Assembly: GCA_003597935.1 (NCBI GenBank)
Contig: QZJT01000124.1
Location: forward strand, 62,001-126,000
DNA length: 64,000 nt
From: Phycisphaerales bacterium
GTDB taxonomy: Bacteria > Planctomycetota > Phycisphaerae > UBA1845
Reading direction: 5' to 3'
In this document: positions 41,370-50,126 of the stretch, piece by piece
Position numbering within the stretch: position 1 is the stretch's first letter
Layout: every line of letters starts with the position of its first letter
The notes under the pieces: model-generated
What the model saw: only the letters and a program-made list of their open reading frames with translations
What the model was told of the DNA's origin: nothing
Database searches by the model: none
Position numbers and translations under genes: made by a program

Positions 41370-42995
41370 ATGTTCTCCGGCACTGACGGGGTTGGGAGCA
41401 GAGTTCCGGCATTGGCACCTGAAACGCTCGAAACTCGACGGGCCGCGGCTTGGCTGGCGATTGTCACGGCGACGTGTTGCGGCGGCTGCAACTCCATCCT
41501 CAACGGCTGGCTCGACCCGACCGTGCTGGGGAACTTCCGCGACGAGGGTGGCCGCAGCATCCGCTCGGTGCTGACGGTCGAGGACTCGCCTTGGGACATC
41601 CCGGGGTCGTCTGAACCGACGCGCGAAGACCTGGTCCCGATCGTGCGGGAATACACCATCTCCGCCGGAGACGTGCTGGCCATCCAGATCGAGGAGCTGC
41701 TCATCCAGTTCGTGCCGTGGCAGGCGCAGGTGCTGGTCGATGAACTCGGCGACGTCACCGTGCCCCGACTGGGGCGCGTGCGCGCCGACGGACAGACGGT
41801 GCGCCATTTTGAGGACACGCTGCGCCGCCGCCTGGTCGCCGACGACATCCTCAAAAGCCCGGAAGTGCTGGTCAGCCCGATCTCGCTGCTGGAGGCCTCG
41901 TACTCCATCTTCGGCGTCGGCGTCAGCGCCGCCAGCGGCGCGCCGCTGCGGGCCGGCACCTTCCCGATCCGTCGGCCGGATCTTCGCGTGCTGGATGCGA
42001 TCAACCAGGTGGGCGGGCTCAATGAGTTCGTCACTGAAGTGTACGTGTTCCGCCAGGACGTGTACGACCGGCCGCCGCAGCCGCCTGCGCCGCCGGCCCC
42101 CCCCCCCGAGACCGACGCCGGCCGGGACGCCGACGTCAACGGCGCCGCGCCGCCGCCCGAGGCCGGCCACGGGGAGCGGCCGCAGGACGAGGCCGCGGAG
42201 GGCGCCCCGCCCGATGAGGCCGACCTGATCCGCGACATGATGGAGCAGGAGCAGCCCCAGTCCTTCGTGACAACCTCGCAGCCGCCCGAATCCGGGCAGG
42301 AGCAGGACGAGGTTCGTTTCGAATGGGACGCGGAAGCCGGCGAATTCAAGGTCAGGGAAGGCGCGACGGCACAAGAACGGGCCGCGCTGGAGGCTGCCGT
42401 CCCGCAGGTGCCCGAGTTCGAGTCGCTTCAGTCGGCGGTGGACTGGGACCGGATCGCGGGTGTGCGCAACTACCGCGTGATCCGCATCCCCGCCGAGGCG
42501 CTGCGCAGCGGCGACCGCGACTTCAACGTGATCGTGCGGCCCAAGGACGTCATCCGCATCACCAGCGGCGAGATCGGCCTCTACTACGTGATGGGCCAGG
42601 TGATCCGTCCGGGCGCTTACGGGTTCAACGCGGAGAGGGTGACGCTGAAGTCCGCGATCGCCGCGGCCGGCAGCCTCTCCGGGCTGGCCTGGCCGACCAA
42701 CTGCTCCGTCTACCGCCGCAACGGCCTGCGCGAGCAGATGATCCAGGTGGACCTGGACGCGATCTTCGCCGGCAAGGAGGACGACTTCCTCATCCGCCGC
42801 GGCGACATCATCAACGTCGGCACCAGCCCGCTGGCGCCCTTCCTGGCCCGCCTGCGGGCGTATACGCTGCCGAACCCGGTGTCGAACCTCGGCTACAGCT
42901 TCACCTATTCGAGGAACTTCGCGGACATCGACTCGTTCTCCTCGCAGATCAACCCTGAAAACGTCGCCCCCAGGTTCCCCGGCCTGTTTCCTTAG
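41370..42995 (+). CDS. Wza-like polysaccharide export outer-membrane lipoprotein with acidic insert
   Basis: About 541 residues from ATG 41370 (a TTG at 41334 is possible). The signal region AAWLAIVTATCCGGCNS has lipobox-like cysteines. A polysaccharide export domain (YTISAGDVLAIQIEELLIQF, VTVPRLGRVRADGQTV) and SLBB-like domains follow (RRPDLRVLDAINQVGGLNEF, GLYYVMGQVIRPGAYGFNAE, DDFLIRRGDIINVGTSPLAP). Between the SLBB parts is a Pro/Glu/Asp-rich low-complexity insert of about 100 residues (PPAPPAPPPETDAG, with a C11 run). Wza-type proteins form the export channel for exopolysaccharide. An exosortase and a Wzc-like kinase follow immediately. Confidence 0.88.
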   Translation: MFSGTDGVGSRVPALAPETLETRRAAAWLAIVTATCCGGCNSILNGWLDPTVLGNFRDEGGRSIRSVLTVEDSPWDIPGSSEPTREDLVPIVREYTISAGDVLAIQIEELLIQFVPWQAQVLVDELGDVTVPRLGRVRADGQTVRHFEDTLRRRLVADDILKSPEVLVSPISLLEASYSIFGVGVSAASGAPLRAGTFPIRRPDLRVLDAINQVGGLNEFVTEVYVFRQDVYDRPPQPPAPPAPPPETDAGRDADVNGAAPPPEAGHGERPQDEAAEGAPPDEADLIRDMMEQEQPQSFVTTSQPPESGQEQDEVRFEWDAEAGEFKVREGATAQERAALEAAVPQVPEFESLQSAVDWDRIAGVRNYRVIRIPAEALRSGDRDFNVIVRPKDVIRITSGEIGLYYVMGQVIRPGAYGFNAERVTLKSAIAAAGSLSGLAWPTNCSVYRRNGLREQMIQVDLDAIFAGKEDDFLIRRGDIINVGTSPLAPFLARLRAYTLPNPVSNLGYSFTYSRNFADIDSFSSQINPENVAPRFPGLFP

Positions 42996-43003
42996 CGCGA
43001 TCC

Positions 43004-43948
43004 ATGACGACGACGTCTACCATCTCGATCGGACCGCCCCGTCGCTGGGCCGAATACTTCGGCCCGGCGGCCCGGGTGCAGTTGTTGATCGTGGCGGTCC
43101 TGCTGGCAGTGGTGTTTCAAGCCACCGTCACGCGCTACCTGGTCTGGACCTGGCGGAACGACGCCAACTGGTCGCACGGTTGGATCATCCCGCTGATCAG
43201 CCTGTACTTTCTGGGCCTGCGGCGGGATGAGCTGTTCCGCGCGCCGGTGGTTCCCTGCTGGTGGGGCGCGGCCGCGCTGGCGGCGGCGCTGGCTGTCTTC
43301 CTGGCCACGTTCCTGTTCCCGCTCCCCTACGCCCGCGGCGTCGCCCTGGTCGTTTCGCTGGGGGCGCTGGCGCTGCTCTTCGGCGGGTGGTCCGTGTTTC
43401 GCATCGTGTGGTTCCCCATTGCGTACCTGCTGCTGGCGGTGCCGCTGCCGCAGCTTCTGTACGTGAACGTCACCTTTCCCCTGCGGCAGGTGGCGTCGCG
43501 TATGGCCGGTGGAATCCTGGACGCGGTGCTGCCGGGCGTGAGCATCGAGACGCAGAGCGTCGTCATCGACTTTTACAACAGCCACACCGGCCTGTACGGC
43601 CACCTGAACGTGGCGGAGGCGTGCAGCGGGATGCGCCTCATCATGGCCTTCGTCGCCATCGGCCTGGCGGTCGCTTACCTGATGCACGGGCCGAAGTGGC
43701 AACGGCTGCTGGTCGTGCTCTCGTGCATCCCGATCGCCGTGATCTGCAACATGGTGCGCGTGGTGGTCACCGGCGTGTTGCACATCTACGGCCACGAGGA
43801 ATGGGCCCGCGGCGCGCCGCACCAACTGCTGGGCATCGCCATGCTGCCGCTGGCGCTGGGGCTGTTCTCAGCGGTACGCTGGCTGCTGGCGAACCTGGTG
43901 ATCGAGGAAGAGGCGATGGAAGAAGGGAATCAGGGCGTGCGGCCGTGA
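43004..43948 (+). CDS. Exosortase (EpsH family) transpeptidase-like membrane protease
   Basis: 314 residues with about eight membrane helices. The active-site features are visible: Cys in NVAEACSGMRLIMAF, Arg in CNMVRVVVTGVLHIYG and a downstream His in GAPHQLLGIAML, the Cys-Arg-His set of exosortases. These enzymes process proteins carrying a C-terminal sorting tag (PEP-CTERM type: short motif, membrane helix, basic tail) and are often encoded with exopolysaccharide genes, as here. No protein in this window ends with such a tag. It starts 8 nt after the Wza-like stop. Confidence 0.92.
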   Translation: MTTTSTISIGPPRRWAEYFGPAARVQLLIVAVLLAVVFQATVTRYLVWTWRNDANWSHGWIIPLISLYFLGLRRDELFRAPVVPCWWGAAALAAALAVFLATFLFPLPYARGVALVVSLGALALLFGGWSVFRIVWFPIAYLLLAVPLPQLLYVNVTFPLRQVASRMAGGILDAVLPGVSIETQSVVIDFYNSHTGLYGHLNVAEACSGMRLIMAFVAIGLAVAYLMHGPKWQRLLVVLSCIPIAVICNMVRVVVTGVLHIYGHEEWARGAPHQLLGIAMLPLALGLFSAVRWLLANLVIEEEAMEEGNQGVRP

Positions 43949-43980
43949 GGAACCTCACTGCCTGACTCCCTGGGCTAAGC

Positions 43981-46176
43981 ATGAGTACCACCCCTGCCAC
44001 CATTTCGGAACGCATCCTGCCGCCGGTCCGCGGCGGGGGGCGCGCCGCCGCGCCGAACTTCGCCGACCTCACCGCGATCCTGCGGCGGCGGATGGTGCTG
44101 ATCCTCGTGCTCTTCGTGCTGCTGGGCGGCGCCGCCGGCGCGGGTTTCTACGTCTGGTGGAAATACTACCCGACGTATTACGCCGAGGGTTTCGTAGAAC
44201 TGATCACCAGCATCCCGCGCGACCCGCTCTCGCTGACCGACGTGCGCCTGGCCGACCGCGAGCAGGAACGCTTCGTCCAGACCCAGTCTTACTTGGTCAA
44301 GAACCCGGAAGTCATCCAGACGGCCCTGCGCACCGCCAACCTCCAGAACACCGCGTGGTACAAGTCAGTGCCGAAGGAGGAGCGGGAAGCCGAACTGATC
44401 GAAGACCTCATCAGCGCGCCGGTGCGCGGCACCAACTACATGCGCGTGGCCGTACGCACGCGGTCGATCGACGATCCGCACGTCATCGTCGAGGAGGTCG
44501 TCAACCGCTACCTCGACCACGTCAAGGACCGCTCCACCGAGAACTACCGTGAGGACAAGGCCAGGGCCCAGGAGGAACTGGATACGCACCGCCAGAAGCT
44601 GGCGGACAAGCGGCGCGACCTGCGGGCGGCGGCGGAACGGCTGCCGGGCGGCTTCATGGCCGGCGGCCTGGGGGGGGCGACGCGCGAGGCCTATCTCTAT
44701 ACCCAGCAGGTCGCAGCGCTGCGTTTGCAGTTGGCCCAGCTTGAGTCGTTGCGTGCGTTCTACGCCCAGGGCGCCCGCGTCACCGCCGAGGACGCGGCCG
44801 CGGTGGAAGCCGACCCTTACGTGCAGCAGCTCGCCGCCGGCGCCTTCGCCATCCAGCAGCAGATCGCCCTGAACACGTCGCGCTACGGACCGCGGCACGA
44901 GGTCATGCGGCGGCTGGACGGGGCGCTGAAGACGACCGAGGAGACCCTCCGCCAGACGCGCGAGCAGAAGCTCAACGAATACCGGGCGGCCGTGGCGCAG
45001 ACCGTCGAAAGCGCGTATCAGAACATGCAGTTCGCGCTGCTGTCCGCAATGGAAAACCTGCAACTGGCGGACGCGACGCAGCGCGACTACGACCGCGCTC
45101 TGAACGAGTACGCCATCCTTCGCAACGAAGTCGACGTCATGGCGGTCAAGGAGATCGAACTCGAAGAATACGTCAGCAATCTGGACCGGCTGGTGCGCAA
45201 CCGCAGCGGCGTGACCATCAAGTGGGCGCAACACCCGGTCCGGCCGCTGACGAAGAGCACGCCGACGATCGTCATGCTGCCGCTGATGATCCTGCTGGCG
45301 CTGCTGGCCTCGATGGGCGCGGCCGTGGGTCTGGATCTGCTCAATACCTCCATCCGCACCACGCAGGACGTGACGCGCCATCTGGAAATGGCTCTGCTGG
45401 GCTTCGTGCCGGACCGCGACGACGAAGAGGTCCACATCAGGCACCTGGAACTGGCGGTGGTGGAGGCGCCGCGCTCGATGGTCGCCGAAGCGTTCCGCCA
45501 GATCCGCGCCAACTTACAGTTCAGCGCCCCGGCCGCGCGGCAGCGCACGGTCGCCGTCACCAGCCCCAGCCCCGACGACGGCAAGACGACGGTGGCGTGC
45601 AACCTGGCGGCAGCGGTGGCGCAGGCGGGCCGGCGGGTGCTGCTGATCGACGCCAACCTGCGGCGGCCGGCGCTGCACGTGCACTTCGAGGCGCGACGCG
45701 ACGCCGGGCTGAGCAACATCCTGGTCGGCCAGTCCACGTTCGCCGATTGCGTCGTCACGACGGACGTCCCGAACCTGGACGTGCTCTATTGCGGGCAGTT
45801 GCCGCCCAACCCGGCCGAACTGCTGGGCAGCGAGCCGTTCAGCCGGCTGCTGGCCGACGCCGCCGGCCGGTATGACCAGATCATCATCGACACCGCTCCC
45901 GTGCTGCTGGCGTCCGACGCCTCGTTGGTGGCCAGCGCCGTGGACGGCGTGATTTTCGTGGTGCGCGCCAACGTCGATTCCCGCGGCGCCGCCCGCCGGG
46001 CCTGTTCGCTGCTGGCCGGCGTCTCCGCCCACTTCTTCGGCGCCGTCCTCAACGCCGCCCAGGTGACCCGCGGCGGCTACCTGCGGCAGCAGCTCCGCAG
46101 CTACTACGACTATCAGTCCACCATCCCCGCCGGCGGCCCGCCCGTGCTGCCGAAGCCGGAGGGAAAGAAGGAGTAG
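43981..46176 (+). CDS. Wzz/Wzc-like chain-length determinant with tyrosine-kinase domain
   Basis: 731 residues. An N-terminal Wzz domain has a membrane helix (MVLILVLFVLLGGAAGAGF) and a long coiled coil (about 190-430); a second helix (TIVMLPLMILLALLASMGAA) precedes the cytoplasmic kinase. The BY-kinase ATP site reads TSPSPDDGKTTVACNLAAAV with Walker A' in VLLIDANLRRPALHVHF and Walker B-like DQIIIDTAPVLLASDA. DDGKTT departs slightly from the usual GEGKS/T loop. The C-terminal SYYDYQ gives a short tyrosine cluster for autophosphorylation. It controls polymer length and export together with the Wza-like protein. Confidence 0.9.
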   Translation: MSTTPATISERILPPVRGGGRAAAPNFADLTAILRRRMVLILVLFVLLGGAAGAGFYVWWKYYPTYYAEGFVELITSIPRDPLSLTDVRLADREQERFVQTQSYLVKNPEVIQTALRTANLQNTAWYKSVPKEEREAELIEDLISAPVRGTNYMRVAVRTRSIDDPHVIVEEVVNRYLDHVKDRSTENYREDKARAQEELDTHRQKLADKRRDLRAAAERLPGGFMAGGLGGATREAYLYTQQVAALRLQLAQLESLRAFYAQGARVTAEDAAAVEADPYVQQLAAGAFAIQQQIALNTSRYGPRHEVMRRLDGALKTTEETLRQTREQKLNEYRAAVAQTVESAYQNMQFALLSAMENLQLADATQRDYDRALNEYAILRNEVDVMAVKEIELEEYVSNLDRLVRNRSGVTIKWAQHPVRPLTKSTPTIVMLPLMILLALLASMGAAVGLDLLNTSIRTTQDVTRHLEMALLGFVPDRDDEEVHIRHLELAVVEAPRSMVAEAFRQIRANLQFSAPAARQRTVAVTSPSPDDGKTTVACNLAAAVAQAGRRVLLIDANLRRPALHVHFEARRDAGLSNILVGQSTFADCVVTTDVPNLDVLYCGQLPPNPAELLGSEPFSRLLADAAGRYDQIIIDTAPVLLASDASLVASAVDGVIFVVRANVDSRGAARRACSLLAGVSAHFFGAVLNAAQVTRGGYLRQQLRSYYDYQSTIPAGGPPVLPKPEGKKE

Positions 46177-46228
46177 AGCGTAAGAGGTGTCCTTGGCCCG
46201 GCGCCCCGGCGGTACGGCGTGCGGTCGG

Positions 46229-46627
46229 TCAGGAGGTTGCGAACACTTTGCGATCAGCGTCCTTGCCCAGCCGCTGTTTGAGGCATTGGTACGCTTCCCG
46301 TCGCCGCGGACGATCGAGGTCATCCCCGGTCCAGTAGGCGCCCAGGATCAGAACGCCGACGGCTACCGCGCCGTCGCCGACGACGACTCCGAAATCGCCG
46401 AGAACCCGGTACAGCGCCGAAACACCCTTGATCTGAAAGCCGACAACCTCGGCGTCACACTCGTCGGAACGAAATAGCGTCAGAACTCCGTCCACCCGGT
46501 CGGCATGATAGGCATCGGGCACGAAGTGCCATTCGATGCAGTCACCCGCTCGGTTCAGCCACGGCTCCGCGACGAACTGGCGCGGCCCGCCGACTCTGTC
46601 CACGAAATCGGCTATGCTCTCGGCCAT
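46229..46627 (-). CDS. Conserved-looking hypothetical protein
   Basis: 132 residues, acidic, not recognised. It has WLNRAGDCIEWHFVPDAYHA, VDGVLTLFRSDECDAEVVGF and QIKGVSALYRVLGDFGVVVG, an ordered alpha/beta pattern with no low complexity, unlike the shadow ORFs. The central YRS--D-EVVGFQIKGV type motif occurs in small proteins often found near polymorphic-toxin loci; an immunity role is only a guess. It follows the minus-strand ORF at 46696 by 68 nt. Local GC is lower than in the flanks. Confidence 0.55.
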   Translation of the reverse strand: MAESIADFVDRVGGPRQFVAEPWLNRAGDCIEWHFVPDAYHADRVDGVLTLFRSDECDAEVVGFQIKGVSALYRVLGDFGVVVGDGAVAVGVLILGAYWTGDDLDRPRRREAYQCLKQRLGKDADRKVFATS

Positions 46628-46695
46628 AACGTCACCTTCATGCCGGAACGGTCCAACGGGTATCCGGGCTTGTCGGGGTCAGCTTGCACTCATCG

Positions 46696-47064
46696 CTACG
46701 GGAACAACTCGCCGCGTGGGTTGATGTAGACCGCGAACACCTTCCCCGGTTTGGAGGGGCACTCCGCGCCGCCTTCCGTCCAACTGCACGACGGAACTCC
46801 GCAGTAGCGCCTCCCGCCTTTCTGATACTCCCGAATCTCACCGAACACCACAGCGGGTTTCGAGAGAACTTCCTGTACACAACTGCCGACTCCATCGGGT
46901 CTCTTTCTGCCGACGAGTTCGAAGTGGCCGCTGGGCGGTCCTTTGCACATCCCGATCGCGACATAAGCAGTCAGCCGGTACTCCACCACCCCCTCGGTGA
47001 GTGGGCAGAACGCCGGAACAGGATGGTACGCCGCCCCGGACCCGCCCGACTGCGCTCTTACCAT
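46696..47064 (-). CDS. Hypothetical protein, Cys-containing
   Basis: 122 residues, not recognised. Segments such as EYRLTAYVAIGMCKGPPSGH, VVFGEIREYQKGGRRYCGVP and GKVFAVYINPRGELFP look like a real beta-rich domain, with four scattered cysteines in the central part. Codon use is less GC-biased than around it. It could be the C-terminal piece of a larger secreted or toxin-like protein, or a free-standing gene; no signal peptide is evident. The following 780 nt (47065-47844) contain no gene I can support, only a CAGGGACTGAAGTCCC-type palindrome near 47562. Confidence 0.5.
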   Translation of the reverse strand: MVRAQSGGSGAAYHPVPAFCPLTEGVVEYRLTAYVAIGMCKGPPSGHFELVGRKRPDGVGSCVQEVLSKPAVVFGEIREYQKGGRRYCGVPSCSWTEGGAECPSKPGKVFAVYINPRGELFP

Positions 47065-47844
47065 GCTCCGCTCCCTTATGACACGCAGGCGCCGGGGCTG
47101 AGAACGCGAGATTCTCCGAATGACTGAAGGTGCTGTGTAATGGAGACTTACGCAAGGCCCAACAGAGAACGTCAGACCCGCGGTGCTCGATTCTCACGGA
47201 GGACGTATCGACACCGCGCCACCTGCGCGTCGAGAATCGCCAGTGTCTGAACGCAGGCGCTACATCCTATAACTGTGTTTCGGTTCAAGTACGGTCCCGT
47301 GACTCGTTGAGGAACCGGTTTTCAACTGGTGCCTTCGACGCGCGGCAGGATGCCTCCACGCCCCCGCAAGGCCCATCAGCATGTGAAGTTGCCCGAAGCA
47401 GGCCGGCAGGGACGGATGCGCTGGCGAATCCGCCGATGGCTCCAAGCGTCGCGACTGCGACAGGCGGATGGGTGCTTCCCGACGGTGATAGCGGCCCCGT
47501 CCCACTCGAGCGCCTCGTCCGCCCTGCCGGGCGGGGGAGAATTGGGGGGGGGGCGTGCGCACCAGGGACTGAAGTCCCGAAGTCCCTGGCTACGATCGTG
47601 CGCCTTGCGGGCGAGGAACGCCAACGGAGTGAGGACGCGCCGTGAGCGAAGCGCACGACGTGGGGACGGCCGCACGGATTGTGTGCAGGGTCCGGCGCTC
47701 GCGCGCCCGCTGGAAGCCAACGGCACACTCGCCCACCGGTTCGAACCCCGGGCCCCGCCCGGTCCCCGATTCGAAACCGGCACCACGCCCCAAATCCGCA
47801 AAAACGGTCAAGCATGACGCAGGGTTTACGGGCATACTTCCCGC

Positions 47845-48900
47845 ATGAGCACCGGAAAGCGTCCCACCACGGCCGCGGACTACCGCCAGCGCATCCTGCG
47901 CGTGCTGGTCTACATCCAGACGCATCTGGACGAGGCCGTGTGCCTCGATGATCTGGCCGAACTCGCCTGTTTTTCGCCGTTTCACTTCCACCGCATCTTC
48001 AGCGGCATGATGGGCGAGGGCGTGATGGAGCACGTGCGGCGGCTGCGGCTGGAGCGGGCGGCGCACCGGCTGCGGTTCGACGACCAGCCGATCGTGCGGG
48101 TTGCGTTCGACGCCGGGTTCGAGACCCACGAGGCGTTCAGCCGTGCGTTCAAGGCCATGTTCGGCCGGTCCCCCAGCGAGTTTCGCGCCGCCCGCCGGGC
48201 CGCGGACGCCTCGGCCTCACAAGGCCCCCCCCCGGGCGACGCGCCCGCGCCCGCCCGTCGCGCCGACGACGACGCATCCGCCGCCGGTGCGGCGCCGCCG
48301 ACGCACGCCCCGTCTGCGCACGATCACCGAAGAAGCCCGGCCCGCCTGACGGCCGTAGACCTCCCCCCCGCCGCCAGCGGCGTTCACTATGACCAGCGGG
48401 GACGCGTCGACGCGTTCACGCCCTTGAAAGGAGACCCGACCGTGCATGTGCGCATCGAGACCCTTCAGCCCCAACGTGTCGCGTTCATCAGGCACGTCGG
48501 ACCCTACGAACAGGTGGGATACGCGTGGACGCGGCTGATGTCGTGGGCGGGGCCCCGCGGGCTGATCGGGGCGGGGCCGCCCATCGGATTGGCATACGAT
48601 GACCCGCAGATCACCCCGCCGGACAAGCTGCGCTATGACGCCTGCCTTCCCGTGGCGTCAAGCGTCCAGGGCGAGGGCGACGTCGGCGTGCAGGACGTGG
48701 CGGGTGGCGAATACGCGGTCACGGAGCACGTTGGCCCGTACGAACGCCTCCACTACACCTACACGCGCCTCTTCGGGCAGTGGCTGCCCGGCAGCGGCCG
48801 GACGCCGCGAAGCGACCCCTGCATCGAACGTTACCTGAACGACCCGCGCAGCACGCCGCCGGAGCAACTGCGCACTGAAGTGTGCGTGCCGGTGGCGTAA
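47845..48900 (+). CDS. AraC-family regulator fused to a GyrI-like ligand-binding domain
   Basis: 351 residues. The N-terminal 110 residues hold two helix-turn-helix units of AraC type (DDLAELACFSPFHFHRIFSG and IVRVAFDAGFETHEAFSRAF with FGRSPSEFR). A Pro/Ala-rich linker with C9 and C7 runs joins a GyrI-like domain (VHVRIETLQPQRVAFIRHVG, VTEHVGPYERLHYTYTRLFG, PSTPPEQLRTEVCVPVA-type end). Relatives bind small hydrophobic or cationic compounds and activate efflux or detoxification genes (Rob, BmrR-like domain). No efflux gene is adjacent, so the target is unknown. Transcribed alone, followed by family D repeats. Confidence 0.92.
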   Translation: MSTGKRPTTAADYRQRILRVLVYIQTHLDEAVCLDDLAELACFSPFHFHRIFSGMMGEGVMEHVRRLRLERAAHRLRFDDQPIVRVAFDAGFETHEAFSRAFKAMFGRSPSEFRAARRAADASASQGPPPGDAPAPARRADDDASAAGAAPPTHAPSAHDHRRSPARLTAVDLPPAASGVHYDQRGRVDAFTPLKGDPTVHVRIETLQPQRVAFIRHVGPYEQVGYAWTRLMSWAGPRGLIGAGPPIGLAYDDPQITPPDKLRYDACLPVASSVQGEGDVGVQDVAGGEYAVTEHVGPYERLHYTYTRLFGQWLPGSGRTPRSDPCIERYLNDPRSTPPEQLRTEVCVPVA

Positions 48901-48950
48901 AGCGATCCGACGGCGCGCATCCGAACCGCGCCCGAGGGGAAGCGGCTCCA

Positions 48951-49060
48951 ATCTGAACCGCGCCCGTGAGGAAGCGGCTTCTTTACGGCGGCGGCGTTCT
49001 CCGGCGCCGTGAGCGTAGCGCGACGCACCAGCCCCTCCCTGACGGTCGGGGTTCGGATTG
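48951..49060. repeat. MITE-like element, family D, copy 1
   Basis: About 110 bp with inverted termini (ATCTGAACCGCGCCCGTGAG against the reverse of CTGACGGTCGGGGTTCGGAT). The interior (ACGGCGGCGGCGTT, GCGACGCACCAGCCCC) matches the element at 52038. A further half copy (CATCCGAACCGCGCCCGAGG) lies just upstream at 48919. No ORF inside. Confidence 0.7.
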
Positions 49061-49168
49061 CGCCGCCCTCGTCCTGTGCGGCGCTCCTCGCGTTCTCCTT
49101 CACTCCCGTCACTGCCTCACTACGCCACTACCTCACTCTCTGACTTCCTCGCTTATTCCCTGACTCCC

Positions 49169-50113
49169 TCAATCCCTCTCTTCGGCGAGCTGTCGGGCTC
49201 TCGCCACGTCCACCTTCAGTTGCTCGGTCAACGCCTGGGGGCCGCTGAAGGGCCGATTGTCGCGCAAACGGTCGAGGAACTCGACCGAGATCTCGGCGTC
49301 ATAGAGGTCGCCGTCAAAGTCGATCAGGTGTGTCTCCACGCGCTCACCGGATTCGCCGAAGGTCGGCGCGGTCCCGATGCTGACGGCGCAGGGCCGGAGC
49401 AGATCGCCTACTTTCGCCCGGCCGGCGTATACGCCGTCGGCGGGGACCATCTGCCCTGCGACTTCGACGTTGGCGGTGGGAAACCCCAGCGAGCGGCCAC
49501 GATGGCGCCCGTGGATCACCCGGCCGCCGACCGCGTATGGCCGCCCCAGGCACAGACCCGCCCGCCGCACCTTGCCCACCGAAAGGAATGATCGGACCAG
49601 CGAACTCGAGACCATCACCGCCTCGCCCGGCTCGATCTCCAGCCGCACCGGGTCAACGACGTGTACCTGGAACCCGGCCTCATGCCCGGCGGCCGCCAGC
49701 AGGTCCGTCGTACCCCGACGCCCGCGTCCGAATCCGAACGAAGCTCCCTCCACCACGTGCGTGGGGTGGAACCGATCGACGATGACCTGCTGAACGAACG
49801 CTTCCGCCTCCAGCCCCAGCAGCGACGGCTCGCTGCGGGCCACGGCCACCACGTCCGCGCCGTAGTGAGCCAGGAGGTCGATCTTCTGCTGCCGTGTGCT
49901 CAGGCGAGGGGGGGCCTTCTGCGGCGCGACGACGGTCAGCGGGTGCGGCTCAAACGTCAACACCACCACCCGCCCGCCGGTGTGGGCGGCGAACATGCCC
50001 GACTGTGCCAGGAGCTGCTGGTGGGCACGGTGTACGCCGTCGAAGTTCCCGACGGTCAGCACGCACCCCCAAAGCGGCGGCGCCACCGCCTCGATGCCGT
50101 CCAGTACGATCAT
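49169..50113 (-). CDS. ribF: Bifunctional riboflavin kinase / FAD synthetase
   Basis: About 314 residues from ATG 50113 (the ORF track starts 20 codons earlier). The N-terminal FAD synthetase domain has VLTVGNFDGVHRAHQQLLAQ, VVLTFEPHP and the end of domain VSSSLVRSFLSVGKV; the C-terminal flavokinase domain has GRVIHGRHRGRSLGFPTANV and DGVYAG, GTAPTFGESGERVETHLID, then ISVEFLDRLRDNRPF. It makes FMN from riboflavin and then FAD. Normal length. It starts 13 nt after the stop of the exported protein at 50127, so they share a transcript. No FMN riboswitch was seen. Confidence 0.95.
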   Translation of the reverse strand: MIVLDGIEAVAPPLWGCVLTVGNFDGVHRAHQQLLAQSGMFAAHTGGRVVVLTFEPHPLTVVAPQKAPPRLSTRQQKIDLLAHYGADVVAVARSEPSLLGLEAEAFVQQVIVDRFHPTHVVEGASFGFGRGRRGTTDLLAAAGHEAGFQVHVVDPVRLEIEPGEAVMVSSSLVRSFLSVGKVRRAGLCLGRPYAVGGRVIHGRHRGRSLGFPTANVEVAGQMVPADGVYAGRAKVGDLLRPCAVSIGTAPTFGESGERVETHLIDFDGDLYDAEISVEFLDRLRDNRPFSGPQALTEQLKVDVARARQLAEERD

Positions 50114-50126
50114 GCGGTCGAACCCA

